Positions 1 to 4,825 of a stretch of 5,118 nt of DNA are shown in pieces. A program made the translations under genes and the position numbers. Origin of the DNA: Pseudomonadota bacterium (GTDB taxonomy: Bacteria; Pseudomonadota; Alphaproteobacteria; Sphingomonadales; Sphingomonadaceae); contig JAFABD010000055.1 in NCBI GenBank assembly GCA_023426225.1, positions 1 to 5,118 of the forward strand, read 5' to 3'. Positions within the stretch are counted from its first letter, which is position 1; the number at the start of each line of letters is the position of its first letter. Under the pieces are notes generated by a model that ran no database searches, was not told the origin of the DNA, and worked only from the letters and a program-made list of their open reading frames with translations.

Positions 1-4
1 GGCC

Positions 5-511
5 ATGACCCTTCGCACCGGCGTCTATCCCGGCACCTTCGACCCGATCACGCGCGGCCATATGGACATCATCCGCCGCGGCGCGAAGCTGGTCGACCGG
101 CTGGTGATCGGCGTGACGACCAATCCGTCCAAGTCGCCGATGTTCTCGATCGAGGAGCGCATGGCGATGGTCCAGCGCGAGGTCGCGGGCATTTCGGGCG
201 AGATCCACGTCGTCAGCTTCGATTCGCTGCTGATGGACTTCGCGCAGCGTGAAGGCGCGAGCGTGATCGTCCGCGGACTGCGCGCCGTCGCTGATTTTGA
301 GTATGAATATCAAATGGCGGGGATGAACCAGCAGATCAACGACCGGATCGAAACGGTCTTCCTGATGGCCGACGTCTCGCTCCAGCCGATCGCCAGCCGG
401 CTGGTCAAGGAAATCGCCCTCTATGGCGGGCCGATCCGCAAGTTCGTCTCGCCCGCGGTCGAGGCAGACATGATCGCGCGCGTCGCGCAGATCGGGCGCA
501 AGGGGAGCTGA
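5..511 (+). CDS. coaD: Phosphopantetheine adenylyltransferase (CoaD)
   Basis: Cytoplasmic enzyme of coenzyme A biosynthesis that transfers AMP from ATP to 4'-phosphopantetheine, giving dephospho-CoA and pyrophosphate. The 168-residue product is close to the family's usual length of about 160. Seen in the sequence: the N-terminal VYPGTFDPITRGH segment (residues 7-19) holds the nucleotidyltransferase T/HxGH signature as TRGH at 16-19. Lys43 sits in NPSKSPMF, where the family's substrate-contacting lysine is found. VRGLR at 89-93 is followed by DFEYEYQMAGMN, and SRLVKEIA at 130-137 matches the family's C-terminal SxxVKE block. The ATG at 5 places the VYPGTFDP motif at the usual distance from the N-terminus. 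Only four bases precede it, so its ribosome binding site and promoter cannot be judged. A large hairpin follows the TGA stop by nine bases. Family assignment is very secure. Confidence 0.98.
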   Translation: MTLRTGVYPGTFDPITRGHMDIIRRGAKLVDRLVIGVTTNPSKSPMFSIEERMAMVQREVAGISGEIHVVSFDSLLMDFAQREGASVIVRGLRAVADFEYEYQMAGMNQQINDRIETVFLMADVSLQPIASRLVKEIALYGGPIRKFVSPAVEADMIARVAQIGRKGS

Positions 512-520
512 ACGGCGCCG

Positions 521-567
521 GCCGCGCCGCCCGAAAGGCTGCGCGCCGACCCTTTCCGCGGCGCGGC
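521..567 (+). terminator. GC-rich hairpin after coaD, possible transcription terminator
   Basis: Bases 521-530 pair perfectly with 558-567 (10 bp). After a small 2x1 internal loop (531-532 opposite 557), GAAAGG at 533-538 pairs with CCTTTC at 551-556. The apical loop is 12 bases (539-550). The structure begins nine bases after the coaD stop and lies in the only long gap between + strand genes, so a terminator or an mRNA-stabilising 3' hairpin is the natural reading. The downstream strand (GATTGCTCT) has no real U-tract, so a classical Rho-independent terminator is not proven. The pairing is seen directly; the function is inferred. Confidence 0.5.
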
Positions 568-605
568 GATTGCTCTAGACCCCTGCCCAACAAGCCATTC
601 CGATT

Positions 606-610
606 GGGGA
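606..610 (+). promoter_or_regulatory. Ribosome binding site of the cyclophilin gene
   Basis: GGGGA lies five bases before the ATG at 616. This supports that ATG over an in-frame TTG at 604, which would add four residues ahead of an otherwise well-formed signal peptide. Confidence 0.55.
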
Positions 611-615
611 CGTTG

Positions 616-1311
616 ATGCGTTTCGTTGCCGCGCTGGCCGCTCTGGCCGCCATCTTCTCCGCTGCGCCCGCCGCGGCGCAAAAAGGCCCCGCCGCCAAGC
701 CCGAGGTCCAGGTGCTGCGCGGCGTCGAGGCCGCCAAGGAGGCGGTGGTCCCCGTCAATGTGGGCGCCGATCCCGACAATACCTGGGTGCTCGACCTGTC
801 CACCGGCGGCCGCGTGCTCGTCCGGCTCCGCCCCGACGTCGCGCCGAAGATGGTCGAGCGGATCAAGGTGCTGACGCGCCGCAAATTCTACGACAACACG
901 ATCTTCCACCGCGTCAACGACGCGCCCGAGAACATGGCGCAGGGCGGCGATCCCACCGGCACCGGCACCGGCGCGTCGGACCTGCCGAACCTGCCCGCCG
1001 AGTTCAGCAACCTGCCGCATGTGCGCGGCGCGGTTTCGGCGGCACGCGCAACCGATCCGAACAGCGCGAACAGCCAGTTCTTCATCATGTTCGGCGCGCA
1101 TCTGGGCTTCGACCACGACTATACCGTGTTCGGCCGCGTGATCGACGGCATGCAGTGGGTCGACAAGATCGAACGCGGCGAACCGCCCGCGCGTCCGACC
1201 CGGATCATCCACGCCTATATCCTGGCGGACAATCCCCCGCCCTATCAGCCCGCGCCGGTGAACGTCCCCGCGCTGCCGGCGGGCGAGACCAAGGCCGTGC
1301 TGCCGCAATAA
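616..1311 (+). CDS. Exported cyclophilin-type peptidyl-prolyl cis-trans isomerase
   Basis: A cyclophilin predicted to catalyse cis-trans isomerisation of Xaa-Pro bonds in proteins of the periplasm. The 231-residue precursor begins with a signal peptide: MRF, a hydrophobic Ala/Leu stretch, then APAAA before Gln22, a good signal peptidase I site after Ala21. The mature part shows the cyclophilin blocks in order: FYDNTIFHRV (91-100, with Arg99 at the position of the catalytic arginine), AQGGDPTGTGTG (108-119), NSQFFIMF (152-159) and DYTVFGRVIDGM (168-179). A proline-rich tail of about 25 residues (206-231) extends beyond the fold. The ATG at 616 is chosen because GGGGA lies five bases upstream and the signal peptide starts there. 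queA begins 14 bases after the stop, so the two are probably co-transcribed. The family is secure; location in the periplasm rests on the signal peptide. The substrate is unknown. Confidence 0.95.
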   Translation: MRFVAALAALAAIFSAAPAAAQKGPAAKPEVQVLRGVEAAKEAVVPVNVGADPDNTWVLDLSTGGRVLVRLRPDVAPKMVERIKVLTRRKFYDNTIFHRVNDAPENMAQGGDPTGTGTGASDLPNLPAEFSNLPHVRGAVSAARATDPNSANSQFFIMFGAHLGFDHDYTVFGRVIDGMQWVDKIERGEPPARPTRIIHAYILADNPPPYQPAPVNVPALPAGETKAVLPQ

Positions 1312-1324
1312 TGGCTGCCCGCCC

Positions 1325-2350
1325 GTGAACGTCGACCTTTTCGATTTCGACCTGCCCAACGACCGGATCGCGCTGCGCCCCGCGGTGCCGCGCGATTCGG
1401 CGCGACTGCTGGTGGTCGAGCGCGCGGCGATGCGCGACGCCGTCGTGCGCGACCTGCCGACGCAGCTGCGCCCTGGCGACCTGCTCGTGTTCAACGACAC
1501 GCGCGTCATCCCCGCGCAGCTCGAGGGCATGCGCGGCGAGGCGCGGATCGGCGCCACGCTGCACAAGCGCGAGGGGTTGCGCCGCTGGCGCGCCTTCATC
1601 CGCAACGCCAAGCGGCTGCACGACGGCGACGTGATCGATTTCGGCGAAGGCGTCACGGCGGTCGCGCACGACCGTGCCGAGGACGGCAGCTTTGCGCTCG
1701 ATTTCGCGGGCGACGAGCCCGTCGAACTGCTACTCGAACGCTGCGGCCGGATGCCGTTGCCGCCCTATATCGCCTCGAAACGGCCTACCGACGCGCGCGA
1801 CGCGCAGGATTATCAGACGATGTTCGCGCGTGAGCCCGGCGCGGTTGCGGCGCCCACCGCCGCGCTCCACTTCACGCCGGATCTGCTCGACGCGCTCGCC
1901 GCTGCGGGTATCGGCCATGCGACGCTGACGCTCCATGTCGGCGCGGGCACCTTCCTGCCGGTCAAGGCCGACGATACCGACGATCACCGGATGCACGCCG
2001 AATGGGGCCGCATCGATGCCGCGACCGCCGACCGGCTCAACGCCGTCCGCGCGGCGGGCGGACGCATCATCGCGGTCGGCACCACCAGCCTGCGCCTGAT
2101 CGAAAGCGCCGCGGGCGACGATCGTGTCATCCGTCCGTTCGAAGGCGATACCGCGATCTTCATCACCCCCGGTTATCGCTTCAAGGGCATCGACGGTCTC
2201 GTCACCAACTTCCATCTCCCGCGATCGACGCTGTTCATGCTCGTGTCAGCGCTGATGGGTATCGACCGCATGCAGGCGGCCTATTCCCATGCGATTGAAA
2301 ATCATTATCGCTTCTATTCCTATGGGGACGCGTCGCTCTTGCTTCCCTGA
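1325..2350 (+). CDS. queA: tRNA preQ1-34 S-adenosylmethionine ribosyltransferase-isomerase (QueA)
   Basis: Cytoplasmic enzyme of queuosine synthesis. It moves and rearranges the ribosyl part of S-adenosylmethionine onto 7-aminomethyl-7-deazaguanine at tRNA position 34, making epoxyqueuosine. The 341 residues match the normal family length. Recognisable blocks in order: VDLFDFDLP at the N-terminus, PGDLLVFNDTRVIPAQL, RMPLPPYI, DYQTMFAREPGAVAAPTAAL, LHVGAGTFLPVK, HRMHAEW, VGTTSLRLIES, FITPGYRFKGIDGLVTNFHL and the C-terminal YRFYSYGDASLLL. The start is GTG at 1325, because VDLFDFDLP sits right at the N-terminus in the family and no in-frame ATG exists nearby. No clear Shine-Dalgarno is visible, so translation may depend on ribosomes leaving the cyclophilin gene. 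The partner gene tgt, often adjacent to queA, does not follow here. The 3' end of the gene is unusually AT-rich. Confidence 0.98.
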   Translation: MNVDLFDFDLPNDRIALRPAVPRDSARLLVVERAAMRDAVVRDLPTQLRPGDLLVFNDTRVIPAQLEGMRGEARIGATLHKREGLRRWRAFIRNAKRLHDGDVIDFGEGVTAVAHDRAEDGSFALDFAGDEPVELLLERCGRMPLPPYIASKRPTDARDAQDYQTMFAREPGAVAAPTAALHFTPDLLDALAAAGIGHATLTLHVGAGTFLPVKADDTDDHRMHAEWGRIDAATADRLNAVRAAGGRIIAVGTTSLRLIESAAGDDRVIRPFEGDTAIFITPGYRFKGIDGLVTNFHLPRSTLFMLVSALMGIDRMQAAYSHAIENHYRFYSYGDASLLLP

Positions 2351-2355
2351 TCCGC

Positions 2356-2374
2356 GTTGCGACACATTCGCAAC
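2356..2374. promoter_or_regulatory. Perfect 7-5-7 inverted repeat, possible Fur-family operator
   Basis: GTTGCGA (2356-2362) and TCGCAAC (2368-2374) are exact reverse complements separated by CACAT. The repeat fills the short gap between the queA stop and the AAGGAG of the EF-hand gene. The core TTGCGA-N5-TCGCAA resembles operator palindromes bound by Fur-family metal regulators in Proteobacteria. With a metal exporter gene downstream, that reading is attractive but inferred. As RNA it could also fold into a 7-bp hairpin next to the ribosome binding site and affect translation. With no U-tract after it, a terminator is unlikely. Confidence 0.45.
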
Positions 2375-2375
2375 C

Positions 2376-2381
2376 AAGGAG
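2376..2381 (+). promoter_or_regulatory. Ribosome binding site of the EF-hand gene
   Basis: AAGGAG, a near-consensus Shine-Dalgarno, lies nine bases before the ATG at 2391. It fixes the start there rather than at an in-frame ATG at 2289 inside queA. It begins two bases after the inverted repeat. Confidence 0.8.
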
Positions 2382-2390
2382 ATTCGTCCG

Positions 2391-2912
2391 ATGCGCGTGC
2401 TGCCGATCCTTGCCCTGCTGATCGCCCCGCTGCCCGCCGCGGCACAGGGCCAACCGGGCACCCGCGCGATCGTCGCGGTGCCGCCGGGGCCGGGCGGCAA
2501 GCCGGGGATGCCGCCGATCCGTGGCGCCGAACCGGCGGCGCTGTTCATCGCCGGCTGCGACGCCGACGGCGACGCGCACGTCACCCGCGCCGAACTGTCG
2601 GCGTGCATCGAACGCAGCTTCGAACGGTTCGACCCGCGCCGGACCGGGGCGATGGGCTATATCGGCTTCTCGGACTGGTCCGAACGCTATCTGGGCGACC
2701 GCAACACCGTCCCCAGCCCGTTCGAGGTCGATCGCGACGGCGACAACCGCATCACGCTCGCCGAGCTCAAGGATCGGTTCGAGGCCTATTTCGTCCGCTT
2801 CGATGCCGACAAGGACGGAACGGTGACGCGCGCCGAACTGTTGACGATCCAGCCGCAGATGCCGGGAATGCCCGGCCGCGGCCGCGGCCGCGACGGCCGT
2901 CGCGGTCATTGA
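2391..2912 (+). CDS. Exported EF-hand calcium-binding protein
   Basis: A small exported protein of 173 residues predicted to bind Ca2+. Its N-terminus is a signal peptide (hydrophobic LPILALLIAPLPAAA, likely cleaved after Ala18 before Gln19), followed by a Pro/Gly-rich linker to about residue 45. Four EF-hand loops are spaced in two pairs. Loop 1 (Asp57-Glu68, DADGDAHVTRAE), loop 3 (Asp114-Glu125, DRDGDNRITLAE) and loop 4 (Asp138-Glu149, DADKDGTVTRAE) keep Asp at positions 1, 3 and 5 and Glu at 12. Loop 2 (Asp81-Gly92) is degenerate, with basic residues and no terminal Glu, and probably binds no metal. The C-terminus is a short Gly/Arg-rich tail (162-173). The start is set by AAGGAG at 2376-2381. 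The CDF exporter gene starts 16 bases after the stop, suggesting one transcript. The exact role, whether calcium buffer, sensor or structural protein, cannot be told from sequence. Confidence 0.92.
   Translation: MRVLPILALLIAPLPAAAQGQPGTRAIVAVPPGPGGKPGMPPIRGAEPAALFIAGCDADGDAHVTRAELSACIERSFERFDPRRTGAMGYIGFSDWSERYLGDRNTVPSPFEVDRDGDNRITLAELKDRFEAYFVRFDADKDGTVTRAELLTIQPQMPGMPGRGRGRDGRRGH
2873..2890. repeat. Three tandem CGGCCG hexamers in the EF-hand gene 3' end
   Basis: CGGCCG is repeated three times without interruption, giving an 18-bp perfect palindrome made only of G and C. In frame it encodes alternating Gly-Arg in the protein's C-terminal tail. Such a tract is prone to copy-number change, and each unit is six bases, so gain or loss would keep the reading frame. 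Confidence 0.7.
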
Positions 2913-2928
2913 CGGGAACCCGCCGCGC

Positions 2929-3948
2929 ATGACGCCTCCCGCCCCGCCCCATAATGACGCGCATGGCCACGATCCCGCGCACGATCACGCCGCGCCGCAC
3001 AGCCATGCTGGCGCCGGTCATGGCCATTCGCACGATCACGGCCATGCCCATGGGCTGGGGCACAGCCATGCGCCCGCCGATTTCGGCCGCGCCTTTGCCA
3101 TCGGCACCGCACTCAACCTCGGATTCGTGCTGGTCGAGGGCGCGGCGGGCTTCATCACCGGCTCGGTCGCGCTGCTCGCCGATGCCGGGCACAACCTGTC
3201 CGACGTCCTCGGCCTGCTGATCGCATGGGCGGGCGTCGAGCTGGCGCGGCGCCCGGCGCCCAAGCGCTTCACCTATGGCCTCGGCGGCAGCTCGATCCTC
3301 GCGGCACTCGCCAACGCGCTGCTGCTGCTCGTCGCGGTCGGCGCGATCGCGTGGGAGGCGGTTCAGCGCCTTGCCGATCCGCCCGCAGTCGCCGGCGTGC
3401 CGGTGATGATCGTCGCGGCGATCGGCATCGTCATCAATCTCGGCACCGCACTGCTCTTTGCACGCGGGCGCAAGGGCGACGTCAACATCCGCGGCGCATT
3501 CCTGCACATGGCCGCCGATGCGGCGGTCTCGGCCGGCGTCGTGGTCGCGGCGGGGCTGATCCTCGTCACCGGCGCCCGCTGGCTCGATCCGGCGATCAGC
3601 CTGGTGATCGTCGCGGTGATCCTGTGGAGCAGCTGGGGGCTGATGCGCGATTCGACCGCAATGGCGCTCCAGGCGGTGCCGCCGGGGATCGACGCCGATG
3701 CGGTGCGGACCGCGCTCACCGCGCTGCCCGGCGTGTCGCGCGTCCACGATCTGCACATCTGGTCGATGAGCACGACCGAAGCGGCGCTCACCGCGCATCT
3801 GGTGATGCCCGCCGGGCACCCGGGCGACGCCTTTCTCGACGCGCTCCAGCACCGGCTGGCGCATGATTTCAACATCGAGCACAGCACCGTACAGATCGAA
3901 CTCGGCGACGGCGCCGAATGCCGAATGCACGGCCATCGCCATGCCTGA
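2929..3948 (+). CDS. Cation diffusion facilitator (CDF) family metal efflux transporter, His-rich
   Basis: An inner-membrane antiporter predicted to export divalent metal, most likely Zn2+, from the cytoplasm in exchange for protons. The 339-residue protein opens with a histidine-rich cytoplasmic tail: 15 His in the first 47 residues, mostly as HxH pairs. About six membrane segments follow (roughly 55-77, 78-103, 121-146, 156-178, 193-217, 219-238). The transport site is visible as HNLSD (His88-Asp92) in segment 2 and HMAAD (His193-Asp197) in segment 5. Paired HxxxD motifs are typical of zinc-selective CDF proteins, whereas DxxxD is found in YiiP-type ones. The C-terminal cytoplasmic domain carries HDLHIWSMSTTEAALTAHL and ends in a second His cluster, HGHRHA. 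The ATG at 2929 follows the EF-hand stop by 16 bases, with only a weak GGGA before it. The gene overlaps the next one by eight bases. Co or Ni as substrates cannot be excluded, since His-rich CDFs such as DmeF look similar. Confidence 0.95.
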   Translation: MTPPAPPHNDAHGHDPAHDHAAPHSHAGAGHGHSHDHGHAHGLGHSHAPADFGRAFAIGTALNLGFVLVEGAAGFITGSVALLADAGHNLSDVLGLLIAWAGVELARRPAPKRFTYGLGGSSILAALANALLLLVAVGAIAWEAVQRLADPPAVAGVPVMIVAAIGIVINLGTALLFARGRKGDVNIRGAFLHMAADAAVSAGVVVAAGLILVTGARWLDPAISLVIVAVILWSSWGLMRDSTAMALQAVPPGIDADAVRTALTALPGVSRVHDLHIWSMSTTEAALTAHLVMPAGHPGDAFLDALQHRLAHDFNIEHSTVQIELGDGAECRMHGHRHA

Positions 3949-4621
3949 GCCGTCGGCAGCGCCCGTCCGGCTGGTCATTTTCGACTTTGACGGGACGCTG
4001 TCCGACAGTGGCGACTGGTTTCTTTCGGTCGTCGACGATCTCGCGCGCCGCTATCGCTTCCGCACGATCGCGCCCGACGAGGTCGAGCATCTGCGCCACC
4101 GGTCGAGCCGCGAGGTGATCGCGCATCTGGGCATCGCGCGGTGGAAGCTGCCGCTGATCGCCCGCCATCTGCGCCGCCGCGTCGCGCGCGAGGCGCACCG
4201 GATCGAACTGTTTCCCGGCACGCCCGACCTGCTCGAACGGCTGGCGGCGATGGGCGTCCGCATCGCGCTCGTCTCGTCCAATTCGGAGGCGAATGCGCGC
4301 GCGATCCTCGGCCCGGCGCACAGCGCGCGGATCGAGCTGTTCTGTTGTGGTTCGTCGCTGTTCGGCAAGGCGCCCAAGTTCCGCCGCGTACTCCGGCGGC
4401 TGGGCGTCGCGCCCGAACACACGCTCGCGATCGGCGACGAGACGCGCGACATCGACGCCGCGCGCGAAGTCGGGCTGCGCGCCGGATCGGTACTGTGGGG
4501 CTATGCCAGCGCCGAGGTGCTGCGTGCGCTCGGCCCCGATGCGCTGTTCGCGACGCCGCACGACATTCTCGACTATGTCGCGGCGCATCGCCCGGACGCG
4601 GGGCGCGACGAGACGCCCTGA
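3941..4621 (+). CDS. HAD-superfamily hydrolase (phosphoglycolate phosphatase-like)
   Basis: A soluble 226-residue phosphatase-like protein of the haloacid dehalogenase superfamily. All four HAD motifs are present: motif I DFDGTLSD with nucleophile Asp15 and acid/base Asp17; motif II VSSN with Ser113 in the phosphate-binding position; motif III lysine Lys143 or Lys146 in FGKAPKF; motif IV GDETRD with Asp166 and Asp170. Residues 22-90 form a helical cap inserted between motifs I and II, placing it among subfamily I enzymes such as Gph. The substrate is unknown. The chosen ATG at 3941 lies inside the CDF gene and overlaps its last eight bases. An earlier in-frame ATG at 3863 would add 26 residues wholly inside the CDF gene and ahead of motif I, and is unlikely. 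No strong Shine-Dalgarno is seen, so translational coupling to the CDF gene is likely. Confidence 0.93.
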   Translation: MPEPSAAPVRLVIFDFDGTLSDSGDWFLSVVDDLARRYRFRTIAPDEVEHLRHRSSREVIAHLGIARWKLPLIARHLRRRVAREAHRIELFPGTPDLLERLAAMGVRIALVSSNSEANARAILGPAHSARIELFCCGSSLFGKAPKFRRVLRRLGVAPEHTLAIGDETRDIDAAREVGLRAGSVLWGYASAEVLRALGPDALFATPHDILDYVAAHRPDAGRDETP

Positions 4622-4640
4622 TCCCGCGCGGTGTCAGGCG
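4614..4640. terminator. Weak hairpin spanning the convergent stop codons
   Basis: CGCC-TGA (4614-4617, 4619-4621, with C4618 bulged) pairs with TCAGGCG (4634-4640) over a 12-base loop. The arms contain the TGA stops of the HAD gene (+) and the small Cys-rich gene (-). Its position between convergent genes would suit a bidirectional terminator, but there is no flanking T-tract and the stem is only 7 bp, so this is tentative. Confidence 0.22.
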
Positions 4641-4813
4641 CCGCCGATCCCCTCGATCACCCGGCCGGTGCCGCCGCAATCGGGGCAGTCGCGCTGGTCG
4701 ATTCGGCCGCTGCCGCCGCAACGGGGGCACAGATTCTCGCCCGTTCCCGGCGTTCCCGGCGCGGCCTCGTCGCCGGGATTGGTCGGTTGCGGCGTCGCGG
4801 ATCGCTGCGTCAT
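4634..4813 (-). CDS. Small protein with two CxxCxGxG zinc-ribbon-like motifs
   Basis: A 59-residue protein of unknown function. The first 27 residues are polar and Pro/Gly/Thr-rich, probably disordered. Then come two CxxCxGxG units: CPRCGGSGR at 29-37 and CPDCGGTGR at 43-51, so Cys29, Cys32, Cys43 and Cys46 can form one four-cysteine Zn2+ site. The same repeat builds the cysteine-rich domain of DnaJ, but nothing else of DnaJ (no J domain, no C-terminal domains) is present. The ATG at 4813 is chosen because GAGGA lies seven bases upstream (4821-4825). An in-frame ATG at 4852 would overlap the cupin gene by 29 bases and has weaker support. The SD overlaps the cupin TGA, so the two are probably one transcript with coupled translation. 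A role as metal-binding or protein-interaction module is a guess. Existence as a real gene is supported by the motif and the SD. Confidence 0.8.
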   Translation of the reverse strand: MTQRSATPQPTNPGDEAAPGTPGTGENLCPRCGGSGRIDQRDCPDCGGTGRVIEGIGGA

Positions 4814-4820
4814 CGGCGGT

Positions 4821-4825
4821 TCCTC
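4821..4825 (-). promoter_or_regulatory. Ribosome binding site of the small Cys-rich gene, overlapping the cupin stop
   Basis: On the minus strand TGAGGA contains both the cupin stop codon (4824-4826) and a GAGGA Shine-Dalgarno seven bases before the ATG at 4813. Ribosomes ending cupin translation would sit directly on it. Confidence 0.65.

Noticed and set aside
568..605. Possible promoter for the cyclophilin gene after the hairpin
   Set aside because: TTGCTC at 570-575 could be a -35, but no convincing -10 lies at the right distance, so I do not call a promoter.
421..1656. 411-codon open frame on the minus strand across the cyclophilin and queA genes
   Set aside because: It lies opposite two well-identified genes, its Arg/Ala/Gly-rich translation matches no family I recognise, and long antisense open frames are expected in DNA this GC-rich.
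3019..3046. Inverted repeat CATGGCC / GGCCATG in the CDF gene
   Set aside because: It is a by-product of repeated His, Gly and Ala codons in the His-rich tail; there is no reason to assign it a separate function.
3863..3940. 26-residue N-terminal extension of the HAD protein from ATG 3863
   Set aside because: It lies wholly inside the CDF coding region, and HAD motif I normally sits near the N-terminus, as it does with the ATG at 3941.
2767..3978. 403-codon open frame on the minus strand opposite the CDF gene
   Set aside because: The CDF gene on the + strand has clear family motifs over its full length. The antisense translation is Arg/Asp/His-rich low-complexity sequence, so it is a shadow of biased codons.
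4743..4760. Two tandem 9-base GTTCCCGGC copies in the small Cys-rich gene
   Set aside because: It is a simple short repeat encoding Gly-Thr-Pro units in a likely disordered segment; two copies are too few to call a meaningful repeat element.
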